Assembly: GCA_947175035.1 (NCBI GenBank)
Contig: CAMWLG010000024.1
Coordinates: 1-44,898 of the forward strand
Reading direction: 5' to 3'
Source of the DNA: an uncultured Lachnospiraceae bacterium
Lineage (GTDB): Bacteria > Bacillota > Clostridia > Lachnospirales > Lachnospiraceae
DNA: 44,898 bases
A program made the translations under genes and the position numbers. This document shows positions 30,297 through 38,027 of this stretch, in pieces; the first letter of the stretch is position 1, and each line of letters starts with the position of its first letter. The notes beneath the pieces are model-generated. The model did no database searches and was not told the origin of the DNA. It saw only the letters and a list, made by a program, of their open reading frames with translations.

Positions 30297-31805
30297 TTAT
30301 AGACGGACTTTCATATCAGATTTTCGGTTGCTCAAGAGGCACACGGTCTCCACATGCACACTATTCCCAAACATATCCGTCGGCCGCACCCTCCCTATCT
30401 CATACCCACCCTCGCACAGCACCTTCAAATCCCTTGCCAGCGTTGCCGGGTCACAGCTCACATACACAATCCTCTCCGGCTGCATTTTAAGCATCGTGTC
30501 CAGACAAGCCTCGTCACAACCCTTGCGGGGCGGGTCAACCACAATGACATCCGGGTGCAGCATATCCGCTCCCGACATCTCCCCACCGCTCAGTTTCTCA
30601 TAGAACTCCGGCAGAACCTCCTCAGCCTTACCCACCCAAAATTCCGCGTTGGCAATGCCATTTTCCCTTGCATTCTCCCTGGCATCCTCAATAGCCTGGG
30701 GAATGATTTCCACACCATAGACCTTGCCTGCCTGCCCTGCCAGAAAAAGCGAGATCGTGCCAATACCACAATATAAATCCCACACGGTCTCCCTGCCGGT
30801 AAGCCCCGCATACTCCAACACCAGACTATAAAGCTTCTCCGTCTGTACGGGATTGACCTGATAAAAAGACAATGGAGAAATATGGAAGGTCAGCTCCCTG
30901 CCGGTCAATGGATACCCCTCCTTCTGCATATCCCGCACATGGATGGTATCGGAGATGGTTGGCTGTCCCCATAAAATATGAATCTCCTCACCCATGATCA
31001 CATTAGTGCGCTCCGTGTTGACACTGACAGAAATGCTGGTCATACCGGGAAGCTTGGTCAATCTGTCAAGCAAATCCTGCTGCCCGGGCAGAAATTCCTT
31101 CTGCGCACTCTTTTGAGATGGAATGCCTTTGCCCTGGGAATGGTTGATCACCAGACACACCATCAGTTCCCCGCTGCAGAAGCCCTTTCTTATCAGCACA
31201 TGGCGAATCAACCCCTGCCCGGTCGTCTCGTCATAGGCAGGCACCTTGTATTCCCGCATGTAATCCAAAATAATCCTCAGAATCTCCTCATTTTCTTCCG
31301 CACCCAGACAACAATTAATATTGGGGATGATGCTGTGCGTCCTGCCCGCATAAAAGCCCGCAACGGGATTGCCCTCCCTGTCAGTTCCTACAGGGTATTG
31401 GGCTTTGTTTCGATAGCGCAGGGGATTGTCCATGCCAATGATAGGCTCCATAACCTGATCCACCAGTTCCGGTGCAAAGCCTCCGATATGAATGAGGTCA
31501 TTGCGGACTTTCTGCTGCTTAAAGACCAGCTGACGCTCATAAGAAAGCACTTGCAATTGACAGCCGCCGCATTGTCTGTATGTGGAGCAGACCGGCTCCA
31601 CCCGATAGGGAGAAGGGGTGAGAACCTTCTCCAACCGGGCATAAGCGTAATTTTTTTTGACCTTCACAAGCTTCACCTGTGCGGTGTCACCGATCACTGC
31701 ATCCTTTACAAACAGGGTAAAGCCCTCCACCTTGCCGATTCCCTCGCCCCCACTGCCCATATCTTCAATTGTCACTGTCAAATAATCGTTTTTCTTGTAT
31801 GCCAT
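30297..31805 (-). CDS. rlmD: 23S rRNA (uracil-5-)-methyltransferase RlmD-type
   Basis: The 502-residue protein has an N-terminal TRAM domain (1-60), 4Fe-4S cysteines (CSTYRQCGGC and a later NCC), SAM-binding WDLYCGIGTISLFLA, the VVDPPRKGC motif and catalytic Cys in VYVSCDPATLARDL. This RumA/TrmA family methylates uracil C5 in rRNA or tRNA with SAM. Which uridine is modified cannot be told; Bacillota carry several paralogues (RlmCD), so the D in the symbol is provisional. AAGAGGA precedes ATG 31805. It follows the unknown 367-residue gene by 56 bases and ends at a terminator. Confidence 0.92.
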   Translation of the reverse strand: MAYKKNDYLTVTIEDMGSGGEGIGKVEGFTLFVKDAVIGDTAQVKLVKVKKNYAYARLEKVLTPSPYRVEPVCSTYRQCGGCQLQVLSYERQLVFKQQKVRNDLIHIGGFAPELVDQVMEPIIGMDNPLRYRNKAQYPVGTDREGNPVAGFYAGRTHSIIPNINCCLGAEENEEILRIILDYMREYKVPAYDETTGQGLIRHVLIRKGFCSGELMVCLVINHSQGKGIPSQKSAQKEFLPGQQDLLDRLTKLPGMTSISVSVNTERTNVIMGEEIHILWGQPTISDTIHVRDMQKEGYPLTGRELTFHISPLSFYQVNPVQTEKLYSLVLEYAGLTGRETVWDLYCGIGTISLFLAGQAGKVYGVEIIPQAIEDARENARENGIANAEFWVGKAEEVLPEFYEKLSGGEMSGADMLHPDVIVVDPPRKGCDEACLDTMLKMQPERIVYVSCDPATLARDLKVLCEGGYEIGRVRPTDMFGNSVHVETVCLLSNRKSDMKVRL

Positions 31806-31861
31806 ATTTCCTCTTTTTCTGTCGCCTCATAGATCAACGTCCGCAGACTACCTAATGAAAA

Positions 31862-32965
31862 TCAATTCTTAGGCGGAAGAACTCCACACATCTTATCCAT
31901 AAACGAACTCTCATAGGTCAAAGCCTCCAAAAATAATTTAGGAATCTGCCCTGCCCAGGAATGATCCGTGTATTCTTTTTTCCAGTCCTCCACAAAAGGG
32001 TTCCCCGCCAAGAGTTTTATGCCCTCCGCATAACAGTCATTGACCACTTGCCGCCATACATTTACCATAACATATTGCGTAGAATTCTCATACAAAGCCT
32101 TGCGCAAGCCCTCCGGCAAATTCCAGTTGTCACCCCGCCCCATATGGGTGGCCGTAGCGGGATGTCCGTTCGCGAACATAAATATGCTGCACGGGATACA
32201 GGACGCAACCTTACAGGTGCCCCGGCCTAATGCAAGTTCTAAATAAACCTTGGACTTATCACTATTGGCATGGTAATAATTTATGGAACGGGTCATCCCA
32301 TGCACACTGGCAAAAATCTTCCCTTCATCACATCCCTTTGCGACATATTTCATGGGCATCGCGCCCCAATGGATGCCTTTGGTGGGATATCTAAAGTTTT
32401 CCAATGCATTGGCCAAAGTATTGCTTACATCTACCGCTTTATTATAGGAATCCGATAGAGTGCTATGCATCGTCTGGGCATCTGTGCGGTACTCGGGAGC
32501 ATATTGATACAAATCCGATCCGCCACACAGCTCAAGGGAGCTGATCGTGCTCAAACCACCAATATACGCACCAGGCAGTTCGGAAGGCAGCTTGTTCACG
32601 GATCTCTCCAAACAGTCAACCGTTGCCTGTAGTTCCCCGACCAGTCCCTCCGCCACGGAGTCTGGCAGATAGTCCGACTTGGCAAAAATAAACGGGAACT
32701 CCTTCTTCGCCTGCTGCGGCTTGAATCTTACCTGAGGTACAATTCCCGATAATCTTCGGGCCAAGTCCTCATGTCTGCTGATATCCTGATTCATCTTGTC
32801 AACCCGTTTTTGATACTCTGCCGCCTTTTCTCCTGTCATTCTTGTGGTGTCCTCCTTCGGCACAGTCTCATAGATGAAGGTTGTCTGATTGCCCGCCAGA
32901 CTCATAAACCCGCATGCAATGATAGTACATAAGGTGTCCGCATAAGTTTTGTCAAATGGTTTCAT
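31862..32965 (-). CDS. unknown protein, 367 residues
   Basis: AGGAGG lies 9 bases before ATG 32965. The protein has a weakly hydrophobic N-terminal stretch (TLCTIIACGFMSLAGNQTTF) but no cleavable signal or clear membrane helix. It continues with a charged helical segment (residues 40-75) and a globular domain with several conserved-looking blocks (SLELCGGSDLYQYAPEY, GKIFASVHGMTRSINYYHA, FMFANGHPATATHMGRGDNW, each within about 20 residues). About seven cysteines are present. No family is recognised. Its promoter carries a large dyad, and rlmD follows. Confidence 0.75.
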   Translation of the reverse strand: MKPFDKTYADTLCTIIACGFMSLAGNQTTFIYETVPKEDTTRMTGEKAAEYQKRVDKMNQDISRHEDLARRLSGIVPQVRFKPQQAKKEFPFIFAKSDYLPDSVAEGLVGELQATVDCLERSVNKLPSELPGAYIGGLSTISSLELCGGSDLYQYAPEYRTDAQTMHSTLSDSYNKAVDVSNTLANALENFRYPTKGIHWGAMPMKYVAKGCDEGKIFASVHGMTRSINYYHANSDKSKVYLELALGRGTCKVASCIPCSIFMFANGHPATATHMGRGDNWNLPEGLRKALYENSTQYVMVNVWRQVVNDCYAEGIKLLAGNPFVEDWKKEYTDHSWAGQIPKLFLEALTYESSFMDKMCGVLPPKN

Positions 32966-32980
32966 AATGATATTCCTCCT

Positions 32981-33023
32981 AATATGTTTATTTGACAGCG
33001 ATTGCCGTCAAAACAAACATATT
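32981..33023 (-). promoter_or_regulatory. long dyad over the promoter and leader of the 367-residue gene
   Basis: AATATGTTT-A-TTTGAC (32981-32996) is mirrored by GTCAAA-ACA-AACATATT (33007-33023), giving 9-bp outer and 6-bp inner stems with a short loop. It sits directly upstream of the AGGAGG site and overlaps the -10 of the promoter. It can act as an operator or as a 5' leader hairpin. Confidence 0.65.
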
Positions 33024-33044
33024 CTTTTCGGAGTCATATTTCAA
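33016..33044 (-). promoter_or_regulatory. promoter of the 367-residue gene
   Basis: On the minus strand TTGAAA and TATGTT are 17 bases apart. The -10 lies in the right arm of the dyad at 32981-33023. The expected start point falls inside the dyad, about 45 bases before the ATG. Confidence 0.55.
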
Positions 33045-33095
33045 AAGATTTGCCTGAAAAACCCTTGACATGGTACATTTAATAACTTGAGTATT

Positions 33096-33902
33096 TTAAT
33101 ACGGCATTTGGGGCAGTTCCTCCGTCACAATCTCTTTCAGCCGCCGGAAGTTCTCTGCCGTGTTAGCCGCAATCACAGGAAAAGGTCTGTCCAACGGAAA
33201 ACTATCCTGATAAAGTGCCTCCACATGCCCACCCGCCTCTTGAATAATGGGAATTGCTCCTGCCACATCCCAGGGACACAGCCTGATTTCAAAATAGAGC
33301 TCCACTCTGCCACATGCCAGATAAACCAACTCCACCGCGGCGGAACCCAGACGGCGCAGATCATCCGACTCTTGATAAACCCTCTCTATAATACGAAAAC
33401 ATGGCGGAGCATAGCGCTTGTCATATAAGCTCATGGCGGAGCAGAGATGGGAATGGGCAAAATCCCTGTCTGACACATGAATCCGTTCGCCGTTCCTGTA
33501 AGCGCCCTCCCCCTTTTTTGCATAAAATATCTCATCCCGATAAGGCTGGTATACCACGCCCAAACAGGGCACCCCTGACTGCACCAAACCCACAGAGATA
33601 GCGCTGATACCAATATCCCTGATAAAATTCGATGTGCCGTCAATCGGGTCAATCACCCACAAAAGCTCACCTTCCAGAGGATTATCCTCGCTCTCCTCCC
33701 CGATCACCAGACTTCCGGGCAAGAGCTCTTTAAGCATCTTAGTAAGATATTTTTCCACCGCAATATCGCAAGAGGTAACATAATTGGAGTTGTTTCCCTT
33801 TTGTTGAACCTCCATGTTCCGATCCATCATCAGCTCTCCCGCCTCCCGCACAAGTTCGACGACTCTCAACAGATCTATGTCCAATCCACTTTGATTCTCC
33901 AT
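33096..33902 (-). CDS. inositol monophosphatase-family phosphatase
   Basis: The 268-residue protein has the lithium-sensitive phosphatase metal motifs: VIGEESEDN, WVIDPIDGTSNFI and CPWDVAGAIPIIQEAGG (Asp of motif B). The family dephosphorylates inositol phosphates, fructose-1,6-bisphosphate or PAP; the true substrate in this organism is unknown. Start 33902 has GGTGAT 4 bases upstream and is chosen; ATG 33914 lies 1 base past an AAAGG and is less likely, but either is possible. It follows the YhaM gene on the same strand, 55 bases apart, so they may be cotranscribed. Confidence 0.92.
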   Translation of the reverse strand: MENQSGLDIDLLRVVELVREAGELMMDRNMEVQQKGNNSNYVTSCDIAVEKYLTKMLKELLPGSLVIGEESEDNPLEGELLWVIDPIDGTSNFIRDIGISAISVGLVQSGVPCLGVVYQPYRDEIFYAKKGEGAYRNGERIHVSDRDFAHSHLCSAMSLYDKRYAPPCFRIIERVYQESDDLRRLGSAAVELVYLACGRVELYFEIRLCPWDVAGAIPIIQEAGGHVEALYQDSFPLDRPFPVIAANTAENFRRLKEIVTEELPQMPY

Positions 33903-33957
33903 CTTAATCACCATGCCTTTCTCTCAACCTGCAAACTTTGGGCCGCATATTCGTCCT

Positions 33958-34902
33958 CTAGGGTTTGGTCGCCCGCAGATTTGATTCAAACAAGCGATTA
34001 TACCCAAACCAACCGTTGTTGCCCTGATTATTTTCCAAAATTTCTTTAAAGGTTTCCAGCTTGGCATCTGTGTCATCCGCATAATTTAACGCCAGCGCTT
34101 CCATCAGCGCGGGAATCTTTGGTGAGCCAAATTCATATTTGCCATGATGAGCCAGAATACAATGCTGCAGCTGGGTCAGCTGCGTATGGGGAAAACCGGG
34201 AATGGCTGCTGCGCGCTCTGCCACCATTTGGGAGCCCATCACAATATGACCAAGAAGCTGTCCGTCATCCGTGTAATCATTCCCTGGAAATGGTGAGATT
34301 TCCCGGGTCTTGCCGATATCATGACAGACCGCCGCTGTCAGGAGCAAATCCCTGTTCAATATGGGATATGCACCGCAATAGTAATCACACAGCTTGGTGA
34401 CACTCAATGTGTGTTCCAATAATCCGCCTATAAACCCATGGTGTACGGTCTTAGCAGCGGAGGAGTTACAAAATGCCTTTACGAAATCGGCGTCCTTGAC
34501 AAACAAGCTCTCCAACAGCTCTCTGTAACAATCTGTCCGGATGCTCCTGATAAGTCCCAACAACTCCTGATACATAACATCAATGTCTTTGGAGCTCACC
34601 GGCAGGTAATCCGCCGGATTGTATTCTCCCTCCTGACAGACACGGATACGTTTGATGCTGATCTGGAGCATTCCCTGATAGCTGGACACATCGCCACAGA
34701 TATCTATGTAATCCAAAACATCATACTCCCCGATTCCCTGACTGTTGGGCTCCCAGACCTTGGCATCAATGCTGCCTGTCTTATCCTGCAAAATCACATT
34801 TTCATAGTTCTTGCCATTTCTGGTGACGGCCGCCTGTTTATGACGACAAAGATAGATGCCGGAGATAGCGTCACCGTCCTTCATTTCCTTAATGTATCTC
34901 AT
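33958..34902 (-). CDS. yhaM: 3'-5' exoribonuclease YhaM-like (OB fold + HD domain)
   Basis: Residues 1-90 form an OB-fold nucleic-acid-binding domain (NVILQDKTGSIDAKVWE, then QISIKRIRVC). Residues about 155-290 form an HD domain with HHGFIGGLLEHTLSV, CHDIGK and HGKYEFGSPK, the metal-binding His/Asp set. The length, 314 residues, matches YhaM of Bacillota, which degrades RNA and short single-stranded DNA from the 3' end and takes part in mRNA turnover. GGAGG lies upstream of ATG 34902 with a spacing of about 13. It follows the HtrA-like gene by 42 bases. Confidence 0.93.
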   Translation of the reverse strand: MRYIKEMKDGDAISGIYLCRHKQAAVTRNGKNYENVILQDKTGSIDAKVWEPNSQGIGEYDVLDYIDICGDVSSYQGMLQISIKRIRVCQEGEYNPADYLPVSSKDIDVMYQELLGLIRSIRTDCYRELLESLFVKDADFVKAFCNSSAAKTVHHGFIGGLLEHTLSVTKLCDYYCGAYPILNRDLLLTAAVCHDIGKTREISPFPGNDYTDDGQLLGHIVMGSQMVAERAAAIPGFPHTQLTQLQHCILAHHGKYEFGSPKIPALMEALALNYADDTDAKLETFKEILENNQGNNGWFGYNRLFESNLRATKP

Positions 34903-34944
34903 ATGAATACCCTGCCTCCTATATTCAACTTTATGCCTTCTTCG

Positions 34945-36315
34945 TCACCGCTTATCCAAGGTGACTGAAATCTCCATCTCCCGATACGCCCCCTGGGCCG
35001 CCCGCATCACTTTCAGTTTTACCGTGCTGCCAACCTCTGCCTGCATCAACGCGGAAATATAATCACTATAACTGTGGATACTCCGCCCGTCAAATTCCGT
35101 GATCACGTCTCCCTGCTGAATCCCCGCCCGCATGGAGGGTGAATTCATCTTCGCCTCGCGCACAAAAGTTCCATAAGGCACACCCAGCCCCTCGTTCGCC
35201 TCCGCCGTCACGTCAATGCCGCTGATGCCCAAATAGGCAATCTCCTCCCCATTGGACATCTTTTCAATACTTTTTTTCAACTCAGAAATACCATATGCCG
35301 TCAGTATGTTCTTCATGTCCGTTCCGGGTTTCTGATTTGTGATCACGCCAATTACCTGCCCCTGTAAGTTAAAAAGCACGCCCCCGGCATTTTGGCTTCC
35401 ATAAATATCCGTCTGTAAAAGCTTGTAATTCGTGTCTGCCTGATTGCTTTGGTCAACAGTGGCGGTAATAATCCCATGACCCACGGAACCGCTGCTTCCT
35501 ATGGGGCTTCCCAGCGCAACCACAGGAGTGCCTACAATACGTCTGCTGACGGAGGAACCCAGAGTCGCGATTTCCAGTCCGCCCTCCCTCACTTCTGCGG
35601 GGACATCCTCCAAATCCACGGACAATACAGCCAGGTTCGTGGCCGTGTCCTGGCTCTTTAATTTCGCCGGTACATGATATGCCGGATTGTCACTCGTGGA
35701 GGCACTCAAGAAAGAAAAAGTCATGGTCAGACTCTCCGCCTTCCGCAATGGCGTATAATCCGCCAACACCAACAGCTCCTTGCCATTATCAGCAATGATC
35801 ACTCCGGAAGATTGGTTTCTGCTCTCCTCCACATTGTTAAACCAGTCAATATTAGAGCTCACCCCCGTCACGGTCACCATACAATGATTCAACTCTGTCA
35901 CATAGGAGGACAGCGCGCTGTATATTTGCTTGTAATTCTCTTTGTCCAGAACCACTTTTGACAAAATCTCCTGAATCTGTTCCTGCTCTAAAGAGATTTC
36001 ATCCCCTCCCGTCTCCCGGTCATCCTCCAAAGTCTGGTTCTCCGCCAACATCTCCTCCGGCGTCATCTCCTGCTGATCCTCGGGGAAATACACAGGAGCC
36101 GGTTCCTCCTCAGGATAAAGCCAATTGCTGAGAACCGGCTCCAAAACCAAAAAAGTCACGCAGGCGATCAGACCAAAAAACACCGCCATAGACGCCGTCA
36201 TCAGAGTGCGCCGGATCAGTTTTCTTTTGTTGACCGGACGCTCCTTGATCTTCTCTATCACAAATTCATTTTGAGTGTTTAAATTATTCAACTGTCGTTG
36301 ATCCTTGTCCGACAT
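34945..36315 (-). CDS. HtrA/DegP-like protein lacking the catalytic triad, with PDZ domain
   Basis: The 456-residue protein has a cytoplasmic N-terminus, a membrane helix at about 36-58, an acidic linker, an S1C-type trypsin-like domain (about 130-330) and a C-terminal PDZ domain (about 355-455; AGIQQGDVITEFDGRSIHSY). In active HtrA the triad is His in TNNHVV, Asp in SDIAL and Ser in GNSGG. Here these positions read LADYTPL, TNLAVL and SQNAGGVLF, so His, Asp and Ser are all replaced. It should be a protease-fold scaffold or sensor at the membrane, not an active protease. It overlaps the upstream glycosyltransferase-like gene by 32 bases. Confidence 0.87.
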   Translation of the reverse strand: MSDKDQRQLNNLNTQNEFVIEKIKERPVNKRKLIRRTLMTASMAVFFGLIACVTFLVLEPVLSNWLYPEEEPAPVYFPEDQQEMTPEEMLAENQTLEDDRETGGDEISLEQEQIQEILSKVVLDKENYKQIYSALSSYVTELNHCMVTVTGVSSNIDWFNNVEESRNQSSGVIIADNGKELLVLADYTPLRKAESLTMTFSFLSASTSDNPAYHVPAKLKSQDTATNLAVLSVDLEDVPAEVREGGLEIATLGSSVSRRIVGTPVVALGSPIGSSGSVGHGIITATVDQSNQADTNYKLLQTDIYGSQNAGGVLFNLQGQVIGVITNQKPGTDMKNILTAYGISELKKSIEKMSNGEEIAYLGISGIDVTAEANEGLGVPYGTFVREAKMNSPSMRAGIQQGDVITEFDGRSIHSYSDYISALMQAEVGSTVKLKVMRAAQGAYREMEISVTLDKR

Positions 36316-37816
36316 GCGCGAACCTCCCTTTTGATACCCTCATTATAACATAATCCCATACGCTTTCCAATCCACAGACCGCAGCCAACGTCATCCAAGG
36401 AATTTGGTTATAAAGCTGTTTATTCTGGGTCTCCCACAGCATGAGAAACAAAAACGTGCCAAACACGGTGAGATATATCATAAAGGTCAAACAAAATTCC
36501 CCTGATTTGACCTCCAGGGAGCTCCCGTGCCCAAAAGTCCGCAAAACCGCTCCCACAATCATCAATAATAGCACTGCATAGAAAAAACCAGTGGAAAGGC
36601 ACGCATATTTCCAAAAATAATCACCCTCCCAATAGACCCAATGCCATAACAAACTTTCCTGGTAGGGATAGATATGTGAGGTAGGGCTGATGCTGCCATC
36701 CCCAAAGATGACAGATACCTTATCCACCAAATGTTCCCCCTGAAATAGATTCTTCCAGTTTTCCCGAATCTTCTGAAGACAGAGTTCTCTCCGTTCATCC
36801 ACATTTTTGCTGAGATAGCATTCCTTAATAAAATCCGCATTTGCCCCATAGGTACCATCTTCCATCAGTCCCAGGGCAATCCAATATTCTGTGGGGAATT
36901 TCAGCCGATACTCCTCCGCCTTGGAAGGATAGGAATTAGAGATGGCTGACAGGGAGCCCACGGTCAGCACCATCACCACACCGAGCGTCAACAGCTCTTT
37001 CCATCTTCTCGCAGAATTTACCAAAATCAAAGTAACAATTAATGCCACCAAAGCAATTGCGGAAGTTGCCTTCGCCGCGATAGCAACGCCCCAGATCAGT
37101 CCCGCCCCTATGATGGCGCCCCACTTTCTCCTGCTTTGGACACCGCAGCCATAGACCAGCAAGGCGACCGCTATGATACTGCCGCCAAAGCTTAATTGAT
37201 CGGAATAAAACGCGTTGGTACATGCCCATATAGGTGTCCATAACGTATAGACAAATACGGCAAACCACTGTGTTACCGCTCCGCCTAATCCAATTTTTCC
37301 CATAAGATAAAAAATGCATACCAATACAAGGGTCACTTGTAGCACATTGATCGCCAGCACAAAATAATATGGGTCAGAAAAACCCAGAAAAACTCCTAAT
37401 TTCATGCAAAAAGTCAATATGGTCAAAGGACTCAGATTGTTGGTCCACATGCTGAAATAATTCCAATCGTCCACAGTCTGTCCCATCGCCAGCTGATATG
37501 CCGTTTCATAGACACTGCCGTAATCCGTGACGGGATAACTGCGAAGGATCAGACTCACTACATATAAAGAAATGCCATACACGACCACATATAGGATCAA
37601 ACCCCTGCGGGAAAGCTTCCCCAGATCAACACGCCTATCTTTAAGGAACTTTTCCAGCATCCAAATCCCCCACCTGATACCACACAGAATCAACACCCAG
37701 ACCAGCATATATAAAAACATCCTTGCGGGAATCAGGTTATTTTGCGGCTTAAAAATCACGGTAATCAGTATGGCAATCAGACTTATGGAAAAAACACCGT
37801 AAAATGCTCGTTTCAT
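36284..37816 (-). CDS. multi-pass membrane glycosyltransferase-like protein
   Basis: The 510-residue protein has about 11 predicted membrane helices, an early extracytoplasmic loop with SYPVTDYGSVYETAYQLA (the Asp of the GT-C type fold near residue 97) and a C-terminal region of mixed loop and helices. This is the GT39/ArnT/PMT-like GT-C layout, which uses polyprenyl-phosphate sugars at the outer face of the membrane. Acceptor and donor are unknown. The gene is coupled to the pseudo-HtrA gene by overlap (36284-36315). TAAGGA lies before ATG 37816. Two copies of a dyad lie just upstream. Confidence 0.85.
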   Translation of the reverse strand: MKRAFYGVFSISLIAILITVIFKPQNNLIPARMFLYMLVWVLILCGIRWGIWMLEKFLKDRRVDLGKLSRRGLILYVVVYGISLYVVSLILRSYPVTDYGSVYETAYQLAMGQTVDDWNYFSMWTNNLSPLTILTFCMKLGVFLGFSDPYYFVLAINVLQVTLVLVCIFYLMGKIGLGGAVTQWFAVFVYTLWTPIWACTNAFYSDQLSFGGSIIAVALLVYGCGVQSRRKWGAIIGAGLIWGVAIAAKATSAIALVALIVTLILVNSARRWKELLTLGVVMVLTVGSLSAISNSYPSKAEEYRLKFPTEYWIALGLMEDGTYGANADFIKECYLSKNVDERRELCLQKIRENWKNLFQGEHLVDKVSVIFGDGSISPTSHIYPYQESLLWHWVYWEGDYFWKYACLSTGFFYAVLLLMIVGAVLRTFGHGSSLEVKSGEFCLTFMIYLTVFGTFLFLMLWETQNKQLYNQIPWMTLAAVCGLESVWDYVIMRVSKGRFAHVGQGSTTVE

Positions 37817-37833
37817 CCTTACTCCATCCCAAA

Positions 37834-37875
37834 TGATAAAATATCATTGACAGAATATTATTGATAAAATATCAT
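37834..37875. repeat. two copies of a 14-base palindromic motif upstream of the glycosyltransferase gene
   Basis: TGATAAAATATCAT occurs at 37834-37847 and 37862-37875, 28 bases apart start to start. The core ATGATA-AAA-TATCAT at 37833-37847 is a perfect dyad. Two identical sites almost three helical turns apart look like a paired operator in the promoter region of the GT-C gene and the divergent mutS2. Confidence 0.55.
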
Positions 37876-37971
37876 TCATATTCTATCATATAACATTTAC
37901 AAATGCCACGTTGAATTGCAAAAATGCTCTGAAATAGTAGTGATTCCACCCTTTTCCAGATTCTAAAAATA

Positions 37972-37980
37972 TGATATACT
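37972..37980 (+). promoter_or_regulatory. extended -10 promoter of mutS2
   Basis: TGATATACT gives a TATACT -10 (37975-37980) preceded by TG at -15. No clear -35 is found 17 bases upstream. It is 47 bases before the mutS2 start. Confidence 0.45.
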
Positions 37981-38027
37981 ATTTTGAGGATAATGAAAGC
38001 TATTAAGAAATATTTGAGGAAATTATC

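Noticed and set aside
34945..36315. active HtrA serine protease
   Set aside because: The catalytic His, Asp and Ser positions are all substituted, so the gene was called an HtrA-like pseudoprotease instead.
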